Source of the DNA: Sordaria brevicollis
Lineage: Eukaryota; Ascomycota; Sordariomycetes; Sordariales; Sordariaceae
DNA: 64,000 bases
Assembly: GCA_033439795.1 (NCBI GenBank)
Contig: JAUTDP010000009.1
Span: 2,542,001-2,606,000 of the forward strand
Direction: 5' to 3'
The translations under genes and the position numbers were made by a program. Positions 21,801 to 31,683 of this stretch are shown one piece after another (within the stretch, counting starts at the first letter, position 1; each line of letters opens with the position of its first letter). The notes under the pieces are model-generated. The model was not told the DNA's origin and searched no databases. It saw only the letters and a list, made by a program, of their open reading frames with translations.

Positions 21801-24354
21801 CTATATAAAATTTTTAGCGAATATTAGGTTATTTTTAATAATATAACGAAGTAGCGAAACTATACTATTATCGACTTTTATAATAAGGAATTCTAATTTT
21901 AATTAATTAGCCGCTAATATAATTCGCTTAACGCAAATTACTTTAGGCGTAACGCTATATATAAATTATTATTCCACGAATTCTATTAAAAAAGGATAGT
22001 TAACAACGTTCGCGTTTTCTATAAAGTTTACCTTTTATATATAAAAATTAAATTCTTTAAACGAAATTATATTAGGCTTTTTAAAATAATCTTAATTATT
22101 ATAACGCTATAAACTATTATTTCAGTCGATTACGTTACCCCATTGCCGGGTAATATATACTTTAGCTAAAAGTTTAAATATATTTATATTATTATAAACC
22201 GATTAATTAAAATATAGTATTTTATTCTAATAATTATATTATCTGTTAAGGAATTAATAGAATAATTTATTAATAAGGTTTATTACCTTTATAAATTTCT
22301 AAATTTTATTTTTTCCAATTATAATACGTAATTTATATCCTATTTTTAATTATTCTTCTATTAACGATTAAAAAGAACGTATAAATTTACTTCCGTTTTC
22401 TACCCGTAGATTAACGCTTAAATAGAACGTATTAATATTAAAATAAAATAATACTTCCGCTTATATATTAATTAATCCTAAACGAATTGGGTTAAATAAT
22501 TCCCCTTCGCTAAATTCGTAGGAAATAATACTATTTCTTCTTTAATAAATTTATCCCTTTTCTTCGCTAATTATAAATATTATTTCTATATAAATACCGA
22601 ATTTCGTAACCTACCGCTTCCTACGCTATTACCCGCGTAATTGAAAGAATATTATAAAGTTAATAAATTCGCTAATCGATTTAAGAAAATTTAGGACTTT
22701 ATAGTCTAATAAACGAAACGAATTTAAAACCGGTATAAAAAGAACGCTAATAAACGTTATATCGATTTAATAAAATATAAACCTAAAGATATAATATTAT
22801 TTAATACCTTTAATTTCTTTAATAACCGCCTATATATTAAATTCTCCCTCCGTTAAGAGGGTTTATTTATAATCCTTAAATCCAATACCTATATTATTAA
22901 ATTAAAACTCCCTAATAATATAAAATACTCGCTTACTTTCTATATTTCTATAATATAACGCTAATTCGGCTAAAGCTTTCTCGGTTAAATAACCGATTTT
23001 AATATCTATATTAACGAAAGAAGAATAATAATCTATATTAATAAATACGAAGAATATATAAAATAAGGCTTCGATAAATTAATAGACGTTAAATAATAAA
23101 GCGAAAACCGCTATTAGTATTATTTAATTAAATAGAAGGGCGATTACGAATTAATTTAGGAAAAGGTTAATAACGTTATTAATTACGAAATACGATTCTA
23201 AGAATTCTATTACGAATACCCCGATAAGCTTATACTACCCCGCGTTCGAAACTTCTTCGACCGATTCTATTAAAAGGAATAAAATATTATAATAATAGAC
23301 CCCGCTACCGCCGCCGCCTATAACGAACCCCCATACTACCGTTCCGCCCAATTAATATAATAATTCGCTACTTCGAAGACGGAAATATTAAAGGAAGAGG
23401 AGGAGGGGTTAATAAAAATAATAATAAGGATTATACAATTTTTAATAAATAAATAGTTTAAGATACAGTTAGCGTTATATTTAGGAGCGTTTAATAAATT
23501 ATTAAAGGATTTTAAAATATAATTATACGTATATATAAATTTTTCAATTCTACGAATTTCTTTTAAAGGGGGATAGTATTATAGGATTAAACCTATACTA
23601 TATTTAATATACGTACTAACTACCCTTATAAGTGCCTAGCTCCTTAGTAGCTATTTACGATTATAGTATATATACTATAGTACGATATGGCCTAGATTTG
23701 GTTACTAATAGTCACGTACAATATTACGTGGGCGTATACGGGCTGGGGCATAGGCTCGCGCCTATATATCCAGCCCTCCACGTATACTTCCCATTTCCTC
23801 TCCTTCGTATTTTAACACATATCCTAACCTATACCTAACGTACACTCAGCCCGTGATATTCAATATATTTTGTATCCCATATCTATTCGCGTGAAGTGAT
23901 TGGGTTTAACCATGAGACAGCTAATACACGACATACAAAAACAGAAAATTCACAGCCAACCGCGCCCAAGAACTCGAACTAACAGGCTGGGTCCGTAATC
24001 GATTTGATGAGAAGGCAAGTTTTCCATCTCCTACTTCTTACATTCCACACAATCACCATCGCGTTTCCTTCCTTCCAAATCCTTAATCATCTCAATACAT
24101 TTACTCTGGCTTCTTGTTCACCCCGACAATTGTACCAAAACCTCAATTATGGAATGTCTTGAAAGCTGCTTGCTTACTGACTGGCTTGAAAACTGAACCA
24201 GGTCGAAGGAGAAGCCCAAGGCTCCGAAACCAACGTCGCGCAGCTGATGAAAGACCTAAAGAAAGGACCGAAGCACGCGCTTGTTTCCAAGCTGGATGTG
24301 GAGGATAGGGAGATGGTGGGTGGGGAGTCGGGGTTTGAGGTTAGGAGGGATTGA
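15855..24354 (+). CDS. Acylphosphatase, intron 3 carries a retrotransposon
   Basis: Small enzyme hydrolysing the carboxyl-phosphate bond of acyl phosphates. Exons are 15855..15869, 15928..15958, 16126..16138, 23945..24014 and 24202..24354, giving 93 residues, the normal size. Introns: 15870..15927 (GTAAGG/ACAG), 15959..16125 (GTACGA/GAAG, branch CTAAC), 16139..23944 (GTAAGT/ACAG, branch CTAAT) and 24015..24201, a GC-AG intron (AAG then GCAAGT, ending CCAG). The joined frame reads GQVQGVFYR then KFTANRAQ, GWVRNRFDEK and VEGEAQG. Both catalytic residues are present: Arg20 in GVFYR and Asn38 in GWVRN. Exon 1 is 15 nt and exon 3 only 13 nt. The third intron would be 356 nt without the 7,445-bp element and one TTCAA copy, and is 7,806 nt with it. 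The coding sequence is intact; whether the transcript is still made and spliced is unknown. Confidence 0.85.
16409..16413. repeat. Target-site duplication, left copy (TTCAA)
   Basis: Five bases TTCAA directly before the left LTR are repeated directly after the right LTR at 23859-23863. A 5-bp duplication is standard for Ty3/gypsy integrases. Confidence 0.9.
16414..16695 (+). repeat. 5' LTR of the chromovirus
   Basis: 282 bp, aligned without gaps to the right LTR. The outer end (16414 to about 16500) keeps its C and G residues, while the inner end (about 16615-16695) is converted to T and A. In a by-eye alignment every difference between the two LTRs is a transition. Confidence 0.93.
18301..18357 (+). 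pseudogene. gag zinc-knuckle remnant (CCHC)
   Basis: Reads KSGVYIYYGYKSYFITEYK. Tyrosine codons TAT/TAC sit at exactly the CX2CX4HX4C positions, each explained by one G-to-A (Cys TGT/TGC) or C-to-T (His CAT) change. This is a nucleocapsid zinc knuckle destroyed by RIP. Confidence 0.75.
18885..18960 (+). pseudogene. Aspartic protease remnant
   Basis: A short stretch reading ALINNGYTAFNFIN matches the retropepsin active-site neighbourhood (D-[ST/N]-G-x-T-A) with the catalytic Asp codon GAT changed to AAT. It lies between the zinc knuckle and the reverse transcriptase, as expected. Confidence 0.6.
20395..20985 (+). pseudogene. Reverse transcriptase remnant
   Basis: Gypsy-type reverse transcriptase text is readable: LIKKPGGGI, then the RYLFLLIKE block, FGLFESL, and the catalytic box at 20730-20765 reading ATVYFNNIFIYS. 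There the two catalytic Asp codons GAT are now AAT. Several stops are TAA/TAG at positions where Gln (CAA/CAG) or Trp (TGG) is expected. The YFDD-ILIYS type catalytic box separates Ty3/gypsy from copia. Confidence 0.85.
21090..21345 (+). pseudogene. RNase H remnant
   Basis: Follows the reverse transcriptase directly. Readable blocks include AFATGPVLKIY and YPVIYFFAKYSA-x-EYNYNVYNKE, which match the H-P-V-A-Y-x-S-x-K and E-x-N-Y-x-x-x-x-K-E-L blocks of gypsy RNase H with RIP-type substitutions. Confidence 0.75.
22130..22560 (+). pseudogene. Integrase core remnant
   Basis: DDE-integrase text is readable: YIIINRLIKI (the D-R-L-T-K block), SVKELIE, FTSVFYP-x-INA-x-IERI (the Q-T-D/N-x-Q-x-E-R block with Gln codons now TAG/TAA) and NWVK-x-FPFAKFVGNN. 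Its position downstream of RNase H supports the gypsy order. Confidence 0.85.
23098..23170 (+). pseudogene. Chromodomain remnant at the integrase C-terminus
   Basis: Reads RY-stop-YYLIK-stop-KGDYELI-stop-EK. The second and third stops are TAG, located where the family has Trp (TGG) in L-V-K-W-K-G and x-W-E; the first is TAG where Gln (CAG) is common. A chromodomain here marks the element as a chromovirus, a group that often targets heterochromatin. Confidence 0.75.
23562..23576 (+). other. Polypurine tract before the 3' LTR
   Basis: AAAGGGGGATAG ends directly before the right LTR and is the expected plus-strand primer site. The primer-binding site after the left LTR (from 16696) is too RIP-altered to name a tRNA. 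Confidence 0.7.
23577..23858 (+). repeat. 3' LTR of the chromovirus
   Basis: 282 bp. Its inner end (23577 to about 23665) is converted to T and A, while its outer end (about 23780-23858) keeps C and G. This is the mirror image of the left LTR. Confidence 0.93.
23859..23863. repeat. Target-site duplication, right copy (TTCAA)
   Basis: Second copy of the 5-bp duplication flanking the element, directly after the LTR end GTGATA. Confidence 0.9.
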
Positions 24355-25150
24355 TCGGTGATACACTACCCTCGGAATTTCCACTTGGCTGTTGTTAGAT
24401 GTGAGGGAGATACTATACTGACTTGGGAGGGAAGGTGTGGTGAAGAAGAAGAAGAAGAACGAACAGACTGAGAATTTGGCATGGTTATGAAGTGAAGGAA
24501 AAAGGAAACAGCTTGTTGTGGAAAGAAGTTGGTTGGGTGGTGATGGTGTCTCAAGTAATATCGCCGACGTCGAGCCCGCTCGCGTATACATAACTCCTAA
24601 GAATTCACACGAGAACACAACATCATAGGCTGTGCGATGTTCTTGATGACTAGTTCAGTTATCGATTCTTCTACTCGTTTAACCAAGAAAAGGACTTTAA
24701 ATGCGAGACATCATTATGCTTCCATATGCTATCCACAACACCGCACAACCACACCAACAAATGCGTTCCCAAACCTTCAAGAAGTCCAACCCGCTGCAAT
24801 CCTTTTCGCTTTCTCTCTCTCTTGAGTGATAGCAAAACAGCTTTCCTCAGTAACCTATAAATACCACCAGAGTGTCCCTTCCACCATTAATTACTTTTTC
24901 CATCCTTTATCCTCTTCTCCACAAGCTGCTGGGCCGTGTCTTGCTTTTCCTGTACCTATGCCTGTAACATCTTCCTCTTGCTCTTTCTTCCGCTTGCGTC
25001 TATCAAAAGTAAGGCTAATAATACGTTGACTGTGTCTGGGTATTAAGACTTTTTCCTCTCAGTTGTTTTTTTTTAAAGCCCTCTTCGCTGTTCTTTCCCT
25101 CCCCACCCCCACAACGCTGGCTAATGTTGCAAATGCAAACCGCACTAACA
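24355..25150. other. Convergent intergenic region
   Basis: 3' flanks of the acylphosphatase (+) and the DUF726 protein (-). The 24430-24460 part contains a run of GAAGAA. No gene was recognised. Confidence 0.5.
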
Positions 25151-28100
25151 CTAAGCAAAAGTCATGGAAATCTCCTTCTCCTTCCCAAAATCATCGTCAT
25201 CATCAGCAAAGTCCGCCCACGGATTATTAGACGCCGGGAGAACCGGTACCGTTTGGGCTGACTTGATTTCCGGTCTGGCTGGGGCTGTGGCCGAGGCCGA
25301 CGCTGAGGCTGATCCTGATCCTGAGCCCGAGTAGCCTAAGGCTCCATAGCCCCCTCCTCCTGATGAAGAACTTGATTGTTGTTGTCCTCCGTACGAAGAA
25401 CTGGATGCCTTAGAGCGGGAAGGAGCAGGAGGAGGAGACGCCTCGAATGCCGTGTCGAAAGTCATTTGGATCCCGGCATCATCGTCGTTGTGACGACCAC
25501 CGGCACCGCCGTAGCCGTAATCATCTGCTCCGAACCCACCTCCTCCAAACCCTCCCTTGTAGTCGTACTGACGAGATGAGCTTCTTATTGATGGTGCAGC
25601 TGATGGTGAGTTCCACGCGTTTTCTTCTTTGCGATTGTCGTTCGATAGTGAAACGGTGGATTGATGCCTGTTGTTGTATTCCACACTCGAAAACCCTCGG
25701 TAGGGCGGTACTGCTCCGAGGCTGGCGCTCCTAGTCTCTCTCAGGTGGTCTCGCGAGCCCTTTATTACTGATGCTGGAGGGCCGAGAGGTGGCGGCACCT
25801 CTAGTTTCATAGGCGGCAGGGTGCTCTTGATTTCCTTGACCTGAAGGATATCTTCATCAACGCCGTTTTGCGACGAGCCACTCTTATTCCTCTTCTGTTC
25901 TTCCTTGGCCTCCTTGGCCAGCTCGGCGCGAATGGCGTCGACGTCGAAAAGCACGCCGTGATTATTACCCTCCTTATCCTCTGTCTTCCCACTACTGCCA
26001 CCACTGCCACCTGCTTTGGTTGAGTCCTCGTATACTTCCCACTCTTGCCTCTTTGGCTTCTTCTTCTTGAAGAAGCTGCCGAACCCGCCGCTGCTCTTAC
26101 CACTGTTGGACCTTTCCCTCCCTTCTCTTTCGAGTTCCTTTCTCGCCTCCTCGATTTCATTAATGAGCTCTCGCTGTCGTTCCTGGTGGTTCTCGGGATC
26201 TGGCTCCTCGATCTCAATGAATTCGTCGCTTTCGACCATCCAGCCGCATTCGCGAAGAAGCCTTGGCATCGCCGTACGGTAATCCATGTGGCCCACGACG
26301 AACTCGGTGACGTCAAAGTTTTCTATCCCAGCGATCCCCTCAATGGGGGCAAGACCGGCGACGCGCCTGATGCCGCCGTTGGTCAAGCGGAAGAGGTAGC
26401 CTAGGATCCAGTCGTTGCGGTTGTACCCATTCACAAAACGGCCAGAGACCACGGCGCGCGCGCGGAGGTATTCATCTGTCTTCACGACGACTGGGCTACC
26501 GAAAAGGTAGACGTTCTGGACAAGACCGAAAGCGCCCTTTCTGGCAAGCTCCTGAAGACAGGAGTAGATGACGCGGCTGCCCAGGGAGTATCCCACAAGC
26601 GTGACGGGACGGGTTCCCAGGTTCCGATCAATAAGTGAATCCGCAAGAATGAGACCAGCCGCCGTGGCACGGTCGAGGGAAACAGCCCAGGGATTATCGA
26701 TCAGATAGGATAGTTTGGTAAGCACAACAGGTAGCTGAATCGCGGACATCAAGCCCATTAAGATGGTATTGCCTAGAAGCTGCTGGAGACCTTGGGTGAG
26801 AGCCTAGAAAGAACAAGTCAACATCATTTCTCTGCCTTCTCGTAACTGTGAAGAAGCGCTTACCTCCGTGGCCAGGATATTAATGGTATCTCCCATACTG
26901 GTCAGCATCTCAGGCTCCCACAGGACCGAATAGATATCACCCATCAACGGATCCACCGTACTGAAGGGCAACCGGACGTCATCCACCTTGCCCGTCATCC
27001 ATCCGGATACTGTCACAATTAGATTTACCCGCTTGTTGTTGTGTAGCGGCCTGTACTCGAACGTCTTAACGGCGCCCGTTCGCCTGTTAGCCGCACGGAC
27101 ACCGATGATACTACCCGATGCTGCGGCCGAAGATGTGATAATAGCAGCACCTCCGGCGCCAGCAAGGAAGCCGGTTGTGCCACCGACACCAATCGTAGTG
27201 AAGCCCGCGGCCAGGCCAGCACCAATTACCGGGGCAAGCAGACCGGCAGACAAGCCGATAACCAAGCCGCCGCCGACCGTCGCCAGGCCCATCATGATGT
27301 AACGTTTCTTGAGGGCCATCTTGCGCCGGTTCTCCTTGTGCTCCTCCTCGTTCCAGTTCTCCTTCTCGACTGCCTGCTGCATCTCCAGGGCGTCTGTCAC
27401 CTTCTTTTCGAAACGGCAGATGTCGACCCACGGAATTTCCAGGTCCTTGGCGACCCTTTCGAGCAAGGTTCTTGACCTGGCGTCGTAGATGGAATCCGCA
27501 ACGAGAACAAGGAACAGATCGCATAGTACCGTCCATCTCAGATCGATATCGATTTTTTGCGAAGTCGGCATCTGCGAGGGCATCCTGACCGGCTCGGCCA
27601 GCTCCGATTTATCCTCCATCGAGTACGGCGGTGGTGGTTCCGCAGGTGAGTCGGAGTCGGGCGATTGGGGCATCGAGTTGGGACGTGAAGATTTGGTCGT
27701 AGACGATGTCGTCGAGTCTCTTTTGCTTGCTTCGTCGGCCATGGGATTCTTGACCCTCGCGTTCGCCATGAGCACTGGGGTCAGATCCTGCGGCATGACG
27801 CCGTGCGCAGCAAGCTGCTCGATCATGATCTGCTCGTCTGGGCTGATGTCCATGTGCGAGTACAAGCGCATCATCATCTTCTGGCTCCACATCTTCATGC
27901 TTTCGGCAGCAAAGGTGACTTCCTTCTTAGGCTTGCTCCTCCCTTTCTGGAGATCGTCAACCTCCTTCACCATGACCGAAAGCTCCAGCCTTGTCAAGCC
28001 GACGTAGGCGATCCTTTGGCCCTCTGTAAGGAGCTCCTTGGTGGCTTGCAGCTGGCTAACGGCATCGCGTTGTACGTCGTCCTCCTCACCCACGCCCGTG

Positions 28101-29089
28101 CCTCCTCCTGCGTCTTTGAACAGGTACTGCGTGTTCTCATCCATGCTCGTCTGCGATTCGGCATCGTCGTCGAGAACCCTGGTATATCCCTTGCCTGCGC
28201 CGCCTAGTCCCTGGTACTGGACCTTCTCGTCCTCGGACTCTTCGTGTTCGCGCGCAATCAGCTTGTTATCGTCATCATAGATGTCGTATGGCGCATAAGC
28301 CGGCATTTCCTGCCATTCGTCGTCATCCTCTTGCTTTTTGGTTTCCTCGGTGGGCTGGGCCATCGCCACTTGTTGATGGGAGAAGCCAGACACGCCGACT
28401 CCTCCGCCAAGACCCCCGGCGCCGCCCATGGCGACAGTACTAGTCTCGCGCTTGTGGCCCGGAGGGAGCTGTTGATCTTTCTTGACTTCGGCTATGGCCA
28501 AATCTTCGTACCTGGGCGGCTCATCCGTTGTTACCGGCTTCTTTTGCTCCGACGCGACTGTGTGTTGTTGTTGGGTGCTTGGTGACTTGACGTCTGTTGT
28601 TGACGGAGGCTCGGACGGCATCTCCGGAGCTTTGGAAGTGGATATGCTCGGGTTCCGAGAGGCCGGTAGGGCTGTCGTGGATCCGCCTTGCTGGCTACCG
28701 TGTTCGCTTTGGGCATCTGAAGAGGGATGCGGTCCGCCATTATCGAGGCTGCTGTTCAAGGCCATGCTTGATACTGGTTGCTCTGAAGTCTTATCTGTAA
28801 CGGTCGTCTTGGCGACATCTCGCGCGTCGTCCTCCGAGGGCACCGCATTCTTGGCCGAGTCCGTCGCATCCGGAATCGCGCCTGGTGGTGGTGTTGTAAT
28901 CACAGGAGCAGTGTACTTTCTGATGGGCAAACCGAAGTCGTCGAGCTCGGGAGGTTCTTCGTGGACGGGCTGTGATACGACTGGGGCATTCTTTTGTGTT
29001 TGCGTAGTAGATCCAACCCCGGCGTTGCCCTCAGATGCCGAGGTTTGTTGGTGGTCGTCGCCAGCCGGGCCTGCACCGAGTCCCGGCAT
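25151..29089 (-). CDS. DUF726/Mil1-type alpha/beta-hydrolase membrane protein
   Basis: Large protein (1,292 residues) of the DUF726/TMCO4 family, to which yeast Mil1 (an AP-1-binding lipase-like protein) belongs. Exons are 29089..26864 and 26803..25151. The 60-nt intron 26804..26863 has GTAAGC and CTAG, and the join reads ILATE-ALTQGLQQLL. Layout: a long disordered N-terminal half (residues 1-490) rich in Ser, Pro, Gln and acidic runs; a helical part; a Gly/Ala-rich hydrophobic block of about 60 residues (roughly 600-665) likely forming membrane hairpins; then the hydrolase with the nucleophile elbow GYSLGS near residue 815 and a GSPV block after it. The C-terminal 300 residues are again low complexity with Lys-rich and Gly/Ser-rich runs. 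Catalytic activity is not established for the family. Confidence 0.85.
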
Positions 29090-30046
29090 GGCTTGTGTCT
29101 TTCTCGAATTCGGTCAATGTGTTGGAATTGGTGGTGGTCTGGCCCAAACGCGCTTGTTGGGCTGTTTGTCTGGCAGACTCAAGTCCAAGAGGACCAAGTT
29201 CGGATCGAATTGGATACAATGGTCGAAAGGCGCAAAGAAGTCGGATGATGCACGAGGGGAGCGTTGAGACCACGCGAGGGGTCTGGACTCTGGATGAAAT
29301 GGCGTTTTTGTCACGCGGCGGTACAGACGGAAGCAGATGTAAGGTTAAGGTGGGTGTGTGTCGGGTTGATGCGGTTGCGTTTCAAAGGACGGTTTAAGGT
29401 TGTTAGGGAAATGGGCAGCAACAACACTGGGCGCACATGAATGGGACATTTTGGCCGCTGTCACTTCCCGCTTTTGGGGGTGGAGGTACGTACCGAGACT
29501 CCCCACCATCACCCCTGTCTCAGGTTTTAAAGTTCAGGGGCAGGGGGTTCGTTGACGGAAACGAGTTCCTCTACATAAACGCGTCCGTCGCCTAAAATCT
29601 CCACGACATCAAAAAACACGGACGCCAAACCTCGGTCAAGATATACCGAGATGTTAGGCAAATATCCATTCGCTTTACGTAATTTTGATGTTCGGCGTTC
29701 ATCATAACCAGGGTTTCCTATACGGCTCTCAGGTACAAATTGTCCGAAATATCATCAACACGTTTCTCTGCATGCAGGTCCGGAAACATGTGAAAAGTCG
29801 ACAAGACTTGCCAAGCAGAGTTTCATTACTCTTCTCAAGTGTAGCACCGTTATTGTCTTGGAAACTTTTTGACATATCGTTTATTACCAAACTCAATTCA
29901 TCATGTCGTGGCTTCATATATCGACCGACCAGCTCTATGTGCAGCCAGCCCGGTCTATCTTCATCATCTCTTTGCCCGAAGCAAAAGAGATCCGATCCGT
30001 TGTCCCTTTCTCTCCCAGTTCCTATCATAGTGCTGGCTAACAACCC
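29090..30046. other. Promoter of DUF726 gene and 3' flank of tyrosinase
   Basis: About 0.95 kb. No coding region resembles a known family and no RNA gene was seen. Confidence 0.5.
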
Positions 30047-31402
30047 TCAGATATAAACATAACACAACGGCTCCCCACCCAGGGTATTCATCAAATCCCT
30101 AATAACCACCGGCGGCATGTTAGGATGGACCACCATCTCCTCATCAAGGTCAACCTCCGGGCTAGGGCCAGGTATGACATTAAGGAACGTGTGCGTTCCA
30201 GAGACGTTGTGACGGTTGGCCGGGTCCAGGTGCTGCCAGATCCACCACACGCGGTCGACCTGGCCGTGGTGGAGGTAGAAGGCCGGGTCGCCGTTGGAAA
30301 GAAAGAAGTCGCCGGCCGGGTCGCCGCCGATGGACATGTGCCCGCCAAAGTGCACGCCCTGGTCGCCGACAAAGGGCGCCATGCGCGGGTCCGAGTAGAA
30401 GCGGGCGTCGTTTGCCTGTTTTGTGGTCCTCATGAGTTAGCCGGGCGTATCCTTTCATATGGTACTTGTCTTACTCACTCGCTTAGAGTTGAGTAAGGCT
30501 CTTATTGGATTGGAGAGAGAGGCGGAACTGGACTGGGACTGGACTCACCAAAGCAGCCTGGAAAATATCCAGCTCCTGGTTCAGCAGAATCAGGTTGGTC
30601 GTGTTACGGAAATTCGCGTGGGCCTTGAGAAAGACGTTGTTCAGATCACGCGAGACGCACCGCGTGTTCTTGCGGGTAGGGTCTTCAACGCTCTTGGGTA
30701 TGGACGTTCCCCAGTCACTGAGCTGCATGGGGCCGAGGTGGGTATCCATGTCCGAGAAAGGGCCCTTGGCGATGCAGCCACCACCGTTGCCGGGAGGGTA
30801 GGTCACCGGCGGCGCGTCGGGCCAGATGGTGATGTTGTAGCCTTCGTGCGGGACGTGGGCGCCGTTGCTGCCAATCGAGGTGTCGGAACCGTCGAACACG
30901 GGAGAGTTGCCAAGGTCGCCTTCGGTGTCGAAACCCCATTCCCAGTAGGGGGTAGGACCTGCAGGGTTTTGGTTAGTGTCAGTGTCGGTATAGGCGAGAA
31001 AGAAAGTTTGTTTGCAAGCTCTCGAAGGAGGTGGTGTGGGTGATGGAAAAAGGAAAACACTAGACATACCCTTATACCCGCAGGCTTCTAGTTCCCGTTC
31101 GTAGACGTGCATGAGGTAGCGGTGCCAGGGAAGGAATAATCCCTATCATATACACATTCAACGTCAGACCTATGTCGTTTATGTCCCTGGGCAGAAAGGG
31201 GTAGGTTGATTCTTACCGAAAAGTGAACCTCCCAGGTTCTGTTCAGATGGATCCATTGCAAGTCTTCATAGGCCGAGACAGCCCCCTCAATCTCAGGGAA
31301 AACACTGGGTTTCTTTTGAAAGCACTTGACGGCCTCGATATACTTTCTCCGTTGACCAGGAGGGATGGTGCGCCTTTTTCAACTAATTGTAAGCTTTTCT
31401 TT

Positions 31403-31436
<34 letters not shown>

Positions 31437-31683
31437 GCAAAGCCTGAAGTTGTATAGGTAGCCATGGGGGATGAGGTGACACTTACCATTCTTGCCTGAC
31501 TCTGTAGTTGGACTTCTTGCATTTTCCCTTGAAGTTCTTCATGGCATTCTGCGTTGCGATCTTGTTGAGAGCAGCAAGGGCCGCTCCCGAGTCAATATCT
31601 TTCTGACTGAACTTTGGCAGGTCCAAAGCAGAGGCGGCTCCGGCAAGAGCTGCCGATACGCAGATGAGAGACTTGATCTGCAT
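30047..31683 (-). CDS. Secreted tyrosinase (type-3 copper enzyme)
   Basis: Oxidises phenols to catechols and quinones using a dinuclear copper site. Five exons on the minus strand: 31683..31487, 31373..31217, 31142..31070, 30958..30549 and 30415..30047, giving 401 residues. Introns are 113, 74, 111 and 133 nt, with donors GTAAGT, GTAAGA, GTATGT and GTGAGT. A signal peptide (1-20, ends ASA) predicts secretion. Copper site A: His108, His116 and His125 (in VHFSG and PWHRY). Copper site B: His301, His305 and His328 (in HFGGH and FYLHHGQVDR). The WIWQ after site B is family-typical. The protein ends soon after the catalytic domain, so it lacks the C-terminal shielding domain found in long fungal tyrosinases. 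Intron 1 contains a 31-nt A tract on the coding strand and uses an AAAAAG acceptor without a pyrimidine tract, so that join is the least certain. Confidence 0.88.

Larger units (their letters stand above)
16414..23858 (+). mobile_element. RIP-mutated Ty3/gypsy chromovirus, complete copy
   Basis: A full-length LTR retrotransposon of 7,445 bp. It has two 282-bp direct LTRs (16414-16695 and 23577-23858), begins TGTCAC and ends GTGATA (an RIP-altered inverted end), and is flanked by a 5-bp target duplication TTCAA (16409-16413 and 23859-23863). The interior is extremely AT-rich, with CpA/TpG depleted and TpA in excess, and stops in all frames: the RIP signature. Mutated but readable remnants occur in the order gag zinc knuckle, protease, reverse transcriptase, RNase H, integrase, chromodomain. 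This order and the chromodomain define the chromovirus branch of Ty3/gypsy elements. It lies in the same orientation as the host gene. No reading frame is functional. Confidence 0.95.

Noticed and set aside
16696..23576. Interior of the element as a centromere-like or neutral AT-rich island
   Set aside because: Gag, protease, RT, RNase H, integrase and chromodomain remnants are readable in order between matching LTRs with a target duplication.
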